Of a stretch of DNA of 47,850 bases, positions 22,830 to 30,902 are shown in pieces. The notes beneath the pieces were generated by a model. It was not told the origin of the DNA, ran no database searches, and was given only the letters and a program-made list of their open reading frames with translations. The DNA is from Clostridiales bacterium. Its GTDB lineage: Bacteria > Bacillota > Clostridia > Lachnospirales > Lachnospiraceae. Both the position numbers and the translations under genes were made by a program. Location of the stretch: positions 1 to 47,850 of the forward strand of contig DXXQ01000067.1 in NCBI GenBank assembly GCA_019416265.1, in the 5' to 3' direction. Every line of letters starts with the position of its first letter. The first letter of the stretch is position 1.

Positions 22830-25262
22830 ATGATGAGTTTGGAGATGAATTTGTCTCCGGGAAAGTTGGTGAATGTATTGGACAAAGAAGAATTTCGGAT
22901 AAAACTTGAAGAAATTAATAAACTGGTTCAGCTTAAGGACTATAAAGGCGCTATGAGTATTGTGGACAGCATCGACTGGCGTCGCGTGAAGAACGTCCGC
23001 ACACTGTGCGTGGTAGGTGAGATTTATGCTGCAAATAAGCGGTATGAGGACAGTAAAGAGATTTTCCTTTTGGCTTACAACAGAGCGTCTATCGGAAAAA
23101 ATATTCTGTACCGCCTGATCGAGATTTCATTAAAGATGAATGATATCGAAGATGCCGTGGAATTTTTCGACGAATACAAGCAGGTAGCGTCAAACGACAA
23201 TACCCAGTATATTCTGGAATATAAGATCGCAAGAGCGAAGAATGCATCTTTAAATGAGCAGATTAAAATACTCGAAGAGTATAAGGACAGGGAATTTACG
23301 GAAAAATGGTCTTATGAGCTGGCCACCCTTTACTATAAAGCCGGGGATAAAGAAAGATGTCTTGACTTATGCAACGAGATCATTCTGTGGTTCAGCGAGG
23401 GCAAATACGTAACAAAGACACTGGACCTTAAAATGCGTATGGGAGAACTGACCGGAGCCGAACGTGAGAAATTTGAGCAGCAGTTTATTCCGAAACTGAT
23501 CACACCGGAAGAGAAGAAGGCGATGGAGGAGGATACTGCAAAGAGCGAAGGGGAAGCAATCCCGGAAGTATCTGAGAAACCGGAGAACAAGCGGATTGAG
23601 AGTATCCGTATGGACGAAAGAGATCTCAGCAGTGTAGAGAGCCTTCAGGAAAAAATATCAAAGGGTATCCGTGATATCTTTAACGGCAAAAAGAAAGAGG
23701 ACGACTCAGAAGAGGAAGAAGGAACAGAGACAGAAACTTCAGAAGCAATTCCGGAGGAACTGATCAAAACAGGAAATTCTGCTTCGGAGCCGGAGAACGT
23801 ACCTGCACTTGAGCCGGAAACACCGGGTGTGAAGCCTGATTTTTCAAATACGATCAAAATGCCGGAATTAAAGATACCAGCTTCTATGAAGAATATAGAT
23901 ATTCCTCAGGCTCCGTCTATTCCGACACCGGATATTACGCCGGAAGAAATTGCCGAGGAAAAGAAAAGCTTTGATTTTGACTTTAATCTTGAGGACACTA
24001 TTCTTGCGGCTGCCAGCGCACAGGGAATTGAGATTCCCCAAGAACCGGCAGCAGACCAGACTTCTGACATGATGGAGACGGCTTCGGAGGAAGAGTTGCC
24101 TGAAGAAGCAGAGAAACAGGAGGAAGTACCGGAGACTGTTCCGGAAGCTTTGAAGGAAGCTGCTTTTGAACAGACGGTTCGTCCTGTGGAGAAGAAGCAG
24201 GAAATTCCGAGACTGGAGGAAGAGGAATTCCTTTCCGAAGAGGATCTCCAGAGTGCGGAGGAAGAGTTCCTGAACGGTCCTGCTTCCAGAAAGCCTGATT
24301 TCAATCTTACAGACAATGATGAGGAGGATTTCCTTGGAAACCTTCTGAAGGATGAAGCAGATGTTCTTGCAAAGGATGAGCCCGCCTTTGAGGAACCCCA
24401 GCAGGTGAAAAGAGCTCTCACAGAAGAGGAAGAGCTGGAGCAGTTAATCGCATCCTTCCAGACAGGAGACGAGACAGATCCTCTTGACATTATTCCGAGA
24501 GAGAGAGAGCTTCGGGATGAGGAGAAGAAGATATTTACATACTTCGTGAAAGTTCCGGGACTGGAGGAACAGCTGATCGATACTTTATGCGATGTACAGC
24601 TTGCAGCAGCAGACAAAACGTCCAAAACAGGAAATATTATTATCATGGGCGGAAGAGAATGTGGAAAGACAAGACTGATCTCAGGTCTGATTCCCGCAAT
24701 CTGCAAAGAGCTGAATATCGAGGCTTCCAAGGTTGCCTATGTTTTTGCGGACCAGATCAATGACAAAGATATTCCGGCAATTGTGAAGAAGCTTTCCGGC
24801 GGATTTCTTGTTATCGAAAATGCAAACCAGTTAAATCAGCAGACAGTAGATATGCTTGATAAGGCAATGGAGACAGATACGGAAGGCATGATCGTGATCA
24901 TTGAGGATGAGAAGATCGGAATGCGTAAGCTTATGGCCAGATTCCCGAAATTTGCGAAGAAGTTTACCTCGATGATCAATATCCCTGTTTTTACCAATGA
25001 TGAGCTTGTTAATTTTGCGCGGGTTTATACAAAAGAAAACGGATACACCATCGATCAGATGGGAATGCTGGCGCTTTATAATCTGATCAGCGTAAATCAG
25101 AAGGAAGACGAGCCGATGAGCGTGGGAGCCGTGAAAGATCTGATCGATGGGGCTATTATGAAATCCCAGGGAGGCATCCGTAAATTTAAACGCAATATTT
25201 CCAAGAAACGTACAGACAACGATGGATTTATTGTTCTGTATGAGAAAGACTTTATAAAATAA
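22830..25262 (+). CDS. Uncharacterised protein: TPR-like N-terminus, acidic middle, P-loop C-terminus
   Basis: 810 residues; I cannot assign a function. Residues ~15-210 are helical-hairpin repeats resembling TPRs (DYKGAMSIVDSIDW, VGEIYAANKRYEDSKEIFLL, ELATLYYKAGDKERCLDL). Residues ~220-540 are low-complexity, rich in Glu/Pro/Ala/Ser. The C-terminal ~270 residues resemble an AAA-type NTPase: Walker A GGRECGKT (about 606-613), a Walker-B-like strand GGFLVIENANQL with Glu/Asn in place of Asp-Glu, then IVIIEDEKIGMRKL and a helical lid. This part most resembles CbxX/SpoVK-type AAA domains. The start is uncertain: ATG 22830, 22833 or 22845, or a GTG at 22869; none has a good ribosome-binding site. 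It is probably cotranscribed with rsmA. Confidence 0.8.
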   Translation: MMSLEMNLSPGKLVNVLDKEEFRIKLEEINKLVQLKDYKGAMSIVDSIDWRRVKNVRTLCVVGEIYAANKRYEDSKEIFLLAYNRASIGKNILYRLIEISLKMNDIEDAVEFFDEYKQVASNDNTQYILEYKIARAKNASLNEQIKILEEYKDREFTEKWSYELATLYYKAGDKERCLDLCNEIILWFSEGKYVTKTLDLKMRMGELTGAEREKFEQQFIPKLITPEEKKAMEEDTAKSEGEAIPEVSEKPENKRIESIRMDERDLSSVESLQEKISKGIRDIFNGKKKEDDSEEEEGTETETSEAIPEELIKTGNSASEPENVPALEPETPGVKPDFSNTIKMPELKIPASMKNIDIPQAPSIPTPDITPEEIAEEKKSFDFDFNLEDTILAAASAQGIEIPQEPAADQTSDMMETASEEELPEEAEKQEEVPETVPEALKEAAFEQTVRPVEKKQEIPRLEEEEFLSEEDLQSAEEEFLNGPASRKPDFNLTDNDEEDFLGNLLKDEADVLAKDEPAFEEPQQVKRALTEEEELEQLIASFQTGDETDPLDIIPRERELRDEEKKIFTYFVKVPGLEEQLIDTLCDVQLAAADKTSKTGNIIIMGGRECGKTRLISGLIPAICKELNIEASKVAYVFADQINDKDIPAIVKKLSGGFLVIENANQLNQQTVDMLDKAMETDTEGMIVIIEDEKIGMRKLMARFPKFAKKFTSMINIPVFTNDELVNFARVYTKENGYTIDQMGMLALYNLISVNQKEDEPMSVGAVKDLIDGAIMKSQGGIRKFKRNISKKRTDNDGFIVLYEKDFIK

Positions 25263-25283
25263 AAAGAAAAGGAAGTAATGATT

Positions 25284-26162
25284 ATGACCAGACCCTATCT
25301 TGGAAATCCCAAATATACCATAGAAGTGCTTCAGAAGTATAATTTTGCTTTCCAGAAACGGTTTGGTCAGAACTTTCTGATCGATACCCATGTACTGGAG
25401 AAAATTATTGCTTCTGCAAATATCACAAAGGATGATTTTGTTTTGGAGATCGGTCCGGGAATCGGTACGATGACGCAGTATCTTGCAGAGGCTGCAAGAG
25501 AAGTGGCGGCTGTGGAAATTGACAATACATTGATTCCGATTCTTGCAGATACGCTGAAAGATTGGGATAATGTAACAGTTATCAATAACGATGTGCTGAA
25601 AGTGGATCTGAGACAGCTTGCCATTGAGAAAAACGGCGGAAGACCGATTAAGGTAGTGGCAAATCTGCCTTACTATATAACAACTCCCATTATCATGGGA
25701 CTTTTTGAAAATAAAGTGCCTATCGATTCCATTACGATCATGGTTCAGAAAGAAGTGGCAGACAGAATGCAGGTGGGACCGGGAACAAAGGACTACGGCG
25801 CTCTGTCCCTGGCAGTACAGTATTATGCGAAACCTCAGATTGTGGCAAATGTGCCGCCGAACTGTTTTATGCCAAGACCAAAGGTGGGAAGCGCTGTGAT
25901 CCGGCTGGAGAAATATGAGCAGCCGCCTGTACAGGTGAAGGATGAGAAACTGATGTTTCGCATTATCCGGGCTTCTTTTAACCAGAGAAGAAAAACGCTT
26001 GTAAATGGATTAAAAAATTCTCAGGAATTAAGTTTTACCAAAGAGGAGATCGAGAAAGCGCTGACTGTATGCGGCTTATCCCTGAATGTAAGAGGAGAGG
26101 CTCTGACTCTGGAACAGTTTGCAGAACTGGCGAATGCCTTTTATGATCTGAAAAATAAATAA
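25284..26162 (+). CDS. rsmA: 16S rRNA dimethyladenosine transferase RsmA (KsgA)
   Basis: A 292-residue SAM methyltransferase that dimethylates A1518 and A1519 of 16S rRNA; its loss gives kasugamycin resistance. The motifs are KRFGQNFLID, LEIGPGIGTMTQYLAE (SAM motif I) and the catalytic NLPYYITTPI. ATG 25284 is preferred to ATG 25278, because GGAAG lies 8 bp from the former and only 2 bp from the latter. It follows the 810-residue gene by 21 bp and is closed by a terminator. Confidence 0.97.
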   Translation: MTRPYLGNPKYTIEVLQKYNFAFQKRFGQNFLIDTHVLEKIIASANITKDDFVLEIGPGIGTMTQYLAEAAREVAAVEIDNTLIPILADTLKDWDNVTVINNDVLKVDLRQLAIEKNGGRPIKVVANLPYYITTPIIMGLFENKVPIDSITIMVQKEVADRMQVGPGTKDYGALSLAVQYYAKPQIVANVPPNCFMPRPKVGSAVIRLEKYEQPPVQVKDEKLMFRIIRASFNQRRKTLVNGLKNSQELSFTKEEIEKALTVCGLSLNVRGEALTLEQFAELANAFYDLKNK

Positions 26163-26172
26163 AAAGACAAAA

Positions 26173-26206
26173 CAAAAAGCATCCGGTGGCTAGGCGGGTG
26201 CTTTTT
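26173..26206 (+). terminator. Rho-independent terminator after rsmA
   Basis: AAAAAGCATCCG pairs with CGGGTGCTTTTT around a short loop, with the T-run at its end. It ends the transcript of the 810-residue gene and rsmA. Confidence 0.85.
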
Positions 26207-26247
26207 GCATGTTACATCTCGAATTTATTTTTTTAAAAGGAAGGAGA

Positions 26248-26273
26248 GTTGATTACTTTGGGGAGTAATCAAC
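26248..26273 (+). promoter_or_regulatory. Perfect hairpin over a ribosome-binding site
   Basis: GTTGATTACT and AGTAATCAAC are perfect 10-bp complements around the loop TTGGGG. The loop and the next two bases form GGGGAG, the only ribosome-binding site for the ATG at 26276. The hairpin could therefore control translation of the small reading frame. Confidence 0.5.
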
Positions 26274-26275
26274 AT

Positions 26276-26476
26276 ATGAAAAAGAAATTTTATAAAAATA
26301 ATGTTGGCTGTATTATTTTTATGGTTACAGTATATCTGAGAGATGTGAGAGAATCATGTTTAACTTATGAAAAAATTTTGAACAAATGTCGAAAGATTTA
26401 TGAATGTGACGAACGCCTGGCAGAATATGGGAGAAAGAAGGGAAAAATCTGTGTTTTGCAGAGAAAAAAGAGATGA
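26276..26476 (+). CDS. Possible small basic protein, 66 aa
   Basis: An unrecognised small protein beginning MKKKFYKNNVGCIIFMV, with a short hydrophobic stretch, three cysteines in the middle and a Lys/Arg-rich end. ATG 26276 has GGGGAG 10 bp upstream; an alternative TTG at 26249 has GGAAGGAG. There is no clear homology and codon use is not decisive. It stands alone between the rsmA terminator and a structured, gene-free stretch, so it could be fortuitous. Confidence 0.35.
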   Translation: MKKKFYKNNVGCIIFMVTVYLRDVRESCLTYEKILNKCRKIYECDERLAEYGRKKGKICVLQRKKR

Positions 26477-26734
26477 GAGAAAGGGGAAAAAGGGGGAAGA
26501 GATTTCCTCAAAAATTTACAGGGGTAAAGTGTATAAAATCTAGAAAATATGTAATTTTTCTATAAAAAAATAATAAATATAAAAATAAAATTGTGCAAAA
26601 AAACCAGAATTAATTTTGAATTCATAGTTTGTTCATATTATGTTCATAAGTGATTGATATGATGTATTCAGTTCGAAAGAACGTACGAAAGACGTTGTAA
26701 TGTTATCATTACACATATATTTTTTCATAATAAT

Positions 26735-26799
26735 TGCCCCGGTAAACCACTGCCGGGGCACTCCTCGTATACGAGCCTCTTTTTCAGGGGCTTTTTTTA
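26735..26799 (+). terminator. Triple hairpin ending in a rho-independent terminator
   Basis: Three structures stand in a row: TGCCCCGG/CCGGGGCA (26735-26760), the palindrome CTCGTATACGAG (26764-26775) and AGCCTC/GGGGCT (26774-26792) followed by TTTTTTTATTT. Only the last is a terminator. It must end a transcript from the left, either that of the small frame at 26276 or a short RNA. Between 26480 and 26730 is AT-rich DNA with small inverted repeats (GTTCGAAAGAAC near 26671 and GTAATG..CATTAC near 26697) but no gene. Confidence 0.75.
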
Positions 26800-26828
26800 T
26801 TTCCATTCTTCAGAGTGTGTGATATAAT
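26800..26828 (+). promoter_or_regulatory. Extended -10 promoter of the S1-domain gene
   Basis: TGA directly before a perfect TATAAT (26823-26828), with a weak -35 (TTTCCA) at 17 bp, starting right after the preceding terminator. It lies 90 bp before the start codon. Confidence 0.55.
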
Positions 26829-26918
26829 GAGAAAAATACAAGGATATTTTTTGAAAATAAGTGTGAAAAGATTATAGAAGATAAGCAAATAGAGGATGAG
26901 CAAAAGGAGATAATAGTT

Positions 26919-27824
26919 ATGGCTGAAACAATGAAAGATTTTGAAGCGGAGCTGGAAGCGTCTTTTAAAAAAATTGAGGAAGGCGATATTCTCACCGGTA
27001 CAGTGATCAGCGTAGATGAAAAAGAAGTGGTGCTTGACCTGAAATATTATGCCGAAGGAATCATTCCTGTAGAGGATTACAGCAGGGAGCCGGGATTCAA
27101 TGTGAAAGATGAGGTACATGTGGGAGACGAGGTTTCCGCCACTGTAGTGAGAAAGGATGACGGGCACGGAAATATCCTGCTGTCCAGAACAGAGGCCAAC
27201 GATGTTCTCGCATGGGAGAAATTAAAAGAGTTAAAGGAATCAGGAGAAGTCCTGAACGTAGTGGTAAAGGGAATTGTAAATGGCGGCGTGATCGCATATG
27301 TGGAGGATGTGCGCGGCTTTATTCCTGCTTCCAAGCTGGCTCTTAATTATGTGGAGGATACCAATGAATATCTGAACAGACAGATTCAGGTACAGGTTTT
27401 TGACGTAGAGAAAGAAAGCGGCAGACTGATTCTCTCTGCGAAAGAGATTTTAAGGGAAAAAGCGGAAGAGGAGAGAAAGAATAAGGTTTCCAATCTGGAA
27501 GTGGGCCTTGTGACAGAGGGTACAGTAGAAAGCCTTCAGCCATACGGGGCGTTTGTAGATCTCGGAAACGGACTTTCCGGACTTGTCCATATTTCCCAGA
27601 TCTGTGAAAAGAGAATCAAAAAACCATCAGAGGTACTTGCAGCAGGGGACAAGGTAAAGGTGAAGGTGATTGCTGTCAAAGACGGTAAAATCAGTCTCAG
27701 CATCAAAGAAGCCTCCGACGTTATGGCAAAAGAAATCGAGGAGGAGGTAATCGAGCTTCCGGATGCGAAAGAGGAGGCTACAACCTCTCTCGGCTCTTTA
27801 TTTGCAGGGATCAAATTGGATTAA
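26919..27824 (+). CDS. S1 RNA-binding domain protein (30S ribosomal protein S1-like)
   Basis: A 301-residue protein with three S1 (OB-fold) domains at about 20-90, 105-175 and 193-262. The typical pattern is visible: GDILTGTVISVDEKEVVLDL in the first, GVIAYVEDVRGFIPASKL in the second and GTVESLQPYGAFVDLGNGLS in the third, the strongest match. It is shorter than proteobacterial S1 (six domains) and like the RpsA/YpfD-type proteins of Firmicutes. It probably binds mRNA or the ribosome. The acidic tail ends in SLFAGIKLD. It has its own promoter, and ppaC follows by 26 bp. Confidence 0.88.
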   Translation: MAETMKDFEAELEASFKKIEEGDILTGTVISVDEKEVVLDLKYYAEGIIPVEDYSREPGFNVKDEVHVGDEVSATVVRKDDGHGNILLSRTEANDVLAWEKLKELKESGEVLNVVVKGIVNGGVIAYVEDVRGFIPASKLALNYVEDTNEYLNRQIQVQVFDVEKESGRLILSAKEILREKAEEERKNKVSNLEVGLVTEGTVESLQPYGAFVDLGNGLSGLVHISQICEKRIKKPSEVLAAGDKVKVKVIAVKDGKISLSIKEASDVMAKEIEEEVIELPDAKEEATTSLGSLFAGIKLD

Positions 27825-27850
27825 AAGTTAGTGAAAAGGGAAGAGTTTTC

Positions 27851-29524
27851 ATGAAAAATCAGGAAAAAATATATGTACTTGGACATAAAAATCCGGATAC
27901 AGATTCCATCTGTTCTGCAATTGCATATGCAGATATTAAAAACAGAACCGGACAGAGCAGTACCAGATATGTTCCGAAACGGGCAGGTCAGCTGAATGAA
28001 GAAACAGAGTACGTCCTGAGCCGTTTTGGAGTCCGTCCGCCGGGATATCTTTCCAACATCGGAACCCAGGTAAAGGATATGGACATTCGCATCAGTCCGG
28101 AGGCAGACAAGAGTATGTCTCTGAAAAATGCATGGGATCTTATGCAGGAAAAAAGTATCGTGTCACTTCCTATCCGCGATAAGGACGGAATCCTGGAAGG
28201 GATGATCACCATCGGGGATATTGCCCAGACCTATATGGATACCACGGACAGCTATCTTTTGTCCAATGCAAGGACTCAGTACAAGAGGATTGCAGAGACA
28301 ATAGAGGGAATCGTGATCGAAGGAAACGAGCACGGCTATTTTGTGAAAGGTAAGGTGCTTGTTGGAACTGCAAATCCGGAGATGATGAAGGAATACATTG
28401 AGGAGGATGATCTCATCATCATGGGAGACCGTGAGGAGGATCATCTTGAGGCGATCGAGCAGAATGTAAGCTGTATCATTGTCAGCATGGGTGTGGAGGT
28501 TTCCGAAAAGGTAATCAGGCTTGCCCATGAAAAAGACATTGTGATCATTATGTCTCCTCACGATACGTTCACCATTGCAAGACTGATCAATCAGAGTATC
28601 CCTGTGAAATATATTATGCAGACAGAAAATCTGATTACCTTCAGCACAGAGGATTTCACAGATGACATCCAGGAAATCATGATCCAGCACCGTCATCGCG
28701 CCTTTCCCGTTATCAATAAAAAGGGAAGATGCGTAGGAACGATTTCCAGACGAAATTTCCTGGATATTCAGAAAAAGAAGGTAGCCCTTGTGGATCACAA
28801 TGAGAGAACACAGGCAGTTGATAATATCGAAAAAGCAGAGATCGTGGAAATTATCGACCATCACAAGCTGGGATCTCTTGAGACTATGAAGCCGATCTCC
28901 TTCCGGAATCAGCCGGTGGGCTGTACTGCGACGATTTTGTATCAGATGTACGGAGAACAGAGAATCGAGATTTCTCCTACCATCGCAGGGCTTCTCTGTG
29001 CAGCTATCATTTCCGACACTCTGATGTTCCGTTCTCCCACCTGTACGCTTGCGGACAAAATGGCAGCGGGAGCCCTGGCTCTCATTGCAGATATCAATAT
29101 CGAGCAGTTTGCAAGAGAAATGTTTAAGGCGGGAAGCAACCTTAAGGATAAGTCTCCGGAAGAGATCTTTTATCAGGATTATAAGAAATTTATTGCAGAA
29201 GGCGATGTGACCTTTGGCGTGGGACAGATCAGTTCCATGGATGATTCCGAGCTTCTTGACATTAAAGAGCGCCTGCTGCCGTTTATGGTAAGCGAATGCG
29301 GACGTCACGGAGTCACCAGGGTTTACTTTATGCTGACAAATATCATAGAAGAATCCACAGAGCTTCTCTACTATGGCGAGGGAAGCGAGGAAATGGCAAA
29401 AACAGCCTTTAATATTGAACCGGAGAATGAGGCGTTCTATCTGAGAGGAATTGTTTCCAGAAAGAAACAGCTGATTCCGGCTCTGATGGAAGCTGCGGTT
29501 ATGAATCAGAACGATTATAGTTAA
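27851..29524 (+). CDS. ppaC: Manganese-dependent inorganic pyrophosphatase with CBS and DRTGG domains
   Basis: A 557-residue family II pyrophosphatase (DHH phosphoesterase) that hydrolyses PPi to phosphate. The catalytic domain starts with GHKNPDTDSICSAIAYAD and is interrupted by a regulatory block of about residues 65-305: CBS1, a DRTGG domain and CBS2 (HRHRAFPVINKKGRCVGTIS). It then resumes with LVDHNERTQAV and the DHH motif IIDHHKLGS, and ends with a DHHA2 domain. Known CBS-PPases are inhibited by AMP/ADP and activated by ATP or diadenosine polyphosphates, so this enzyme is probably tuned by energy state. It is cotranscribed with the S1-domain gene. Confidence 0.94.
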   Translation: MKNQEKIYVLGHKNPDTDSICSAIAYADIKNRTGQSSTRYVPKRAGQLNEETEYVLSRFGVRPPGYLSNIGTQVKDMDIRISPEADKSMSLKNAWDLMQEKSIVSLPIRDKDGILEGMITIGDIAQTYMDTTDSYLLSNARTQYKRIAETIEGIVIEGNEHGYFVKGKVLVGTANPEMMKEYIEEDDLIIMGDREEDHLEAIEQNVSCIIVSMGVEVSEKVIRLAHEKDIVIIMSPHDTFTIARLINQSIPVKYIMQTENLITFSTEDFTDDIQEIMIQHRHRAFPVINKKGRCVGTISRRNFLDIQKKKVALVDHNERTQAVDNIEKAEIVEIIDHHKLGSLETMKPISFRNQPVGCTATILYQMYGEQRIEISPTIAGLLCAAIISDTLMFRSPTCTLADKMAAGALALIADINIEQFAREMFKAGSNLKDKSPEEIFYQDYKKFIAEGDVTFGVGQISSMDDSELLDIKERLLPFMVSECGRHGVTRVYFMLTNIIEESTELLYYGEGSEEMAKTAFNIEPENEAFYLRGIVSRKKQLIPALMEAAVMNQNDYS

Positions 29525-29537
29525 GGACGGGATCAAA

Positions 29538-30122
29538 ATGCCGAAAAAATTATGGAAAGCCGGTAATATGCTATATCCGCTTCCGGCAGTTATGGTAAGC
29601 GTGTCTGACGGAAACGGGAAGGACAATATCATCACCGTGGCATGGGCAGGCACAGTCTGCACCAATCCGCCCATGGTATCTATCTCTGTAAGACCATCCC
29701 GGTATTCCTACCAGATGATCAGGGATACCGGAGAATTTGTGATCAATCTCACAACAGAGGAGCTTGCCTACGCAACCGATTACTGCGGTGTGCGTTCAGG
29801 AAGGGACGTAGACAAGTTTGCGGAAATGCATCTTACAAAAGAAAAGGCAGAATATGTGAAGGCTCCCCTGATCAAAGAATCCCCTGTTTCGATTGAATGC
29901 AGGGTGAAAGAAGTGAAGGAGCTGGGCTCTCATCATATGTTTCTTGCAGAGGTTCTCGCTGTTCATGCAGAGGAGGCGTATATGGATGAAAAGGAGAAAT
30001 TCCACCTGAATAAAGCCCGTCCTCTGGTATATTCTCACGGGGAATATCTTGGAACAGGGAAAAAGCTGGGAACCTTTGGATACAGTGTGAAAAAAAAGAA
30101 AAAGACCCGCAGAAAAGCCTGA
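29538..30122 (+). CDS. Flavin reductase-like (flavoredoxin-type) protein
   Basis: A 194-residue FMN-binding split-barrel protein. The opening (YPLPAVMVSVSDG ... NIITVAWAGTVCTNPPMVSISVR) is the FMN-binding core of the flavin reductase/flavoredoxin family, and GEFVINLTTEEL and HHMFLAEVLAV are further family segments. It could transfer electrons to or from flavins; the physiological partner is unknown. The C-terminal 12 residues are almost all Lys/Arg. It follows ppaC by 13 bp, so it is probably in the same transcript. Confidence 0.85.
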   Translation: MPKKLWKAGNMLYPLPAVMVSVSDGNGKDNIITVAWAGTVCTNPPMVSISVRPSRYSYQMIRDTGEFVINLTTEELAYATDYCGVRSGRDVDKFAEMHLTKEKAEYVKAPLIKESPVSIECRVKEVKELGSHHMFLAEVLAVHAEEAYMDEKEKFHLNKARPLVYSHGEYLGTGKKLGTFGYSVKKKKKTRRKA

Positions 30123-30197
30123 AAATCAATAAAAATCATTCTGGCGATTATGCTGAAAATTATGCTGTGAATTATGCTGAAACGAAAGGATACAAGA

Positions 30198-30701
30198 ATG
30201 AATAACGTGATACTGATCGGGATGCCCGGCGCTGGAAAAAGTACTCTGGGAGTAGTTCTTGCCAAGGTATTGGGATATGAATTTCTGGACTCTGATCTTC
30301 TGATCCAGAAGCAGGAAAAAAAGCGTCTTTCCCGTATTATTGAGGAAAAAGGAACCGACGGGTTTATGGCTGTGGAGAATCGTGTAAACGCATCCATAGA
30401 GACAGAACATACGGTGATCGCAACAGGGGGAAGCGTCGTATACTGCGATGAGGCCATGGAGCATCTGAGGTCGATAGGCAAGGTTGTGTATATGAAGCTC
30501 TCCCTTAAGGCTGTTTCCAGAAGACTGGGTAATTTAAAGGGTCGCGGCGTTTTATTAAAGGATGGCCAGACATTACAGGATTTATACGAAGAAAGAACTC
30601 CTTTATATGAAAAATATGCAGACATTGTGGTAGATGAAGAAGGGAAAGATTTGGAAGCAAGTCTGCAGGCAGTTTTGGAGATACTGAATAGTGAAAAGTA
30701 A
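30198..30701 (+). CDS. Shikimate kinase-like protein (divergent)
   Basis: A 167-residue P-loop kinase of the shikimate kinase fold. The start is ATG 30198, with AAAGGA 7 bp upstream. Walker A is G8-MPGAGKST16, the Asp pair is D31-S-D33 and the lid arginine is GRGVLL (R116); R133 in ERTPLYEKY matches the second substrate arginine. However, the position of E. coli AroK Arg58 (GFR) is Met57 (GFM), and the GGG motif is G-G-S (77-79). These are residues that bind shikimate, so the substrate may not be shikimate. No other aro gene is nearby; it lies between the flavoredoxin-like gene and murA. Confidence 0.8.
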   Translation: MNNVILIGMPGAGKSTLGVVLAKVLGYEFLDSDLLIQKQEKKRLSRIIEEKGTDGFMAVENRVNASIETEHTVIATGGSVVYCDEAMEHLRSIGKVVYMKLSLKAVSRRLGNLKGRGVLLKDGQTLQDLYEERTPLYEKYADIVVDEEGKDLEASLQAVLEILNSEK

Positions 30702-30753
30702 CTGTTAACACAGGAAGAGCCTGAACGAGTTTTTGCGAAAAAAATAATTTTTG

Positions 30754-30781
30754 TTTACAAATGGCAAAACTATGTTATAAT
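30754..30781 (+). promoter_or_regulatory. murA promoter
   Basis: TTTACA (30754-30759), a 16-bp spacer and a perfect TATAAT (30776-30781) preceded by TGT (extended -10). It lies about 120 bp before the murA start. Confidence 0.8.
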
Positions 30782-30902
30782 ATACAACTGATTTCGTAAA
30801 AACCGCGGATTACAGATTGCGCGGAGCTATTGGAGTATATTATAATTGTTTTTTAGAATTTCGTTTTCGCTCGTGGAGTGTAAATAATCATAGAGGTGTA
30901 TT

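Noticed and set aside
26640..26800. T-box or other known riboswitch
   Set aside because: No T-box core, no S-box, TPP or other conserved aptamer words seen; only generic hairpins.
28163..29674. 503-residue minus-strand frame antisense to ppaC
   Set aside because: Antisense to a clear pyrophosphatase with all its motifs; the translation is His/Cys/Arg-rich in the manner of shadow frames.
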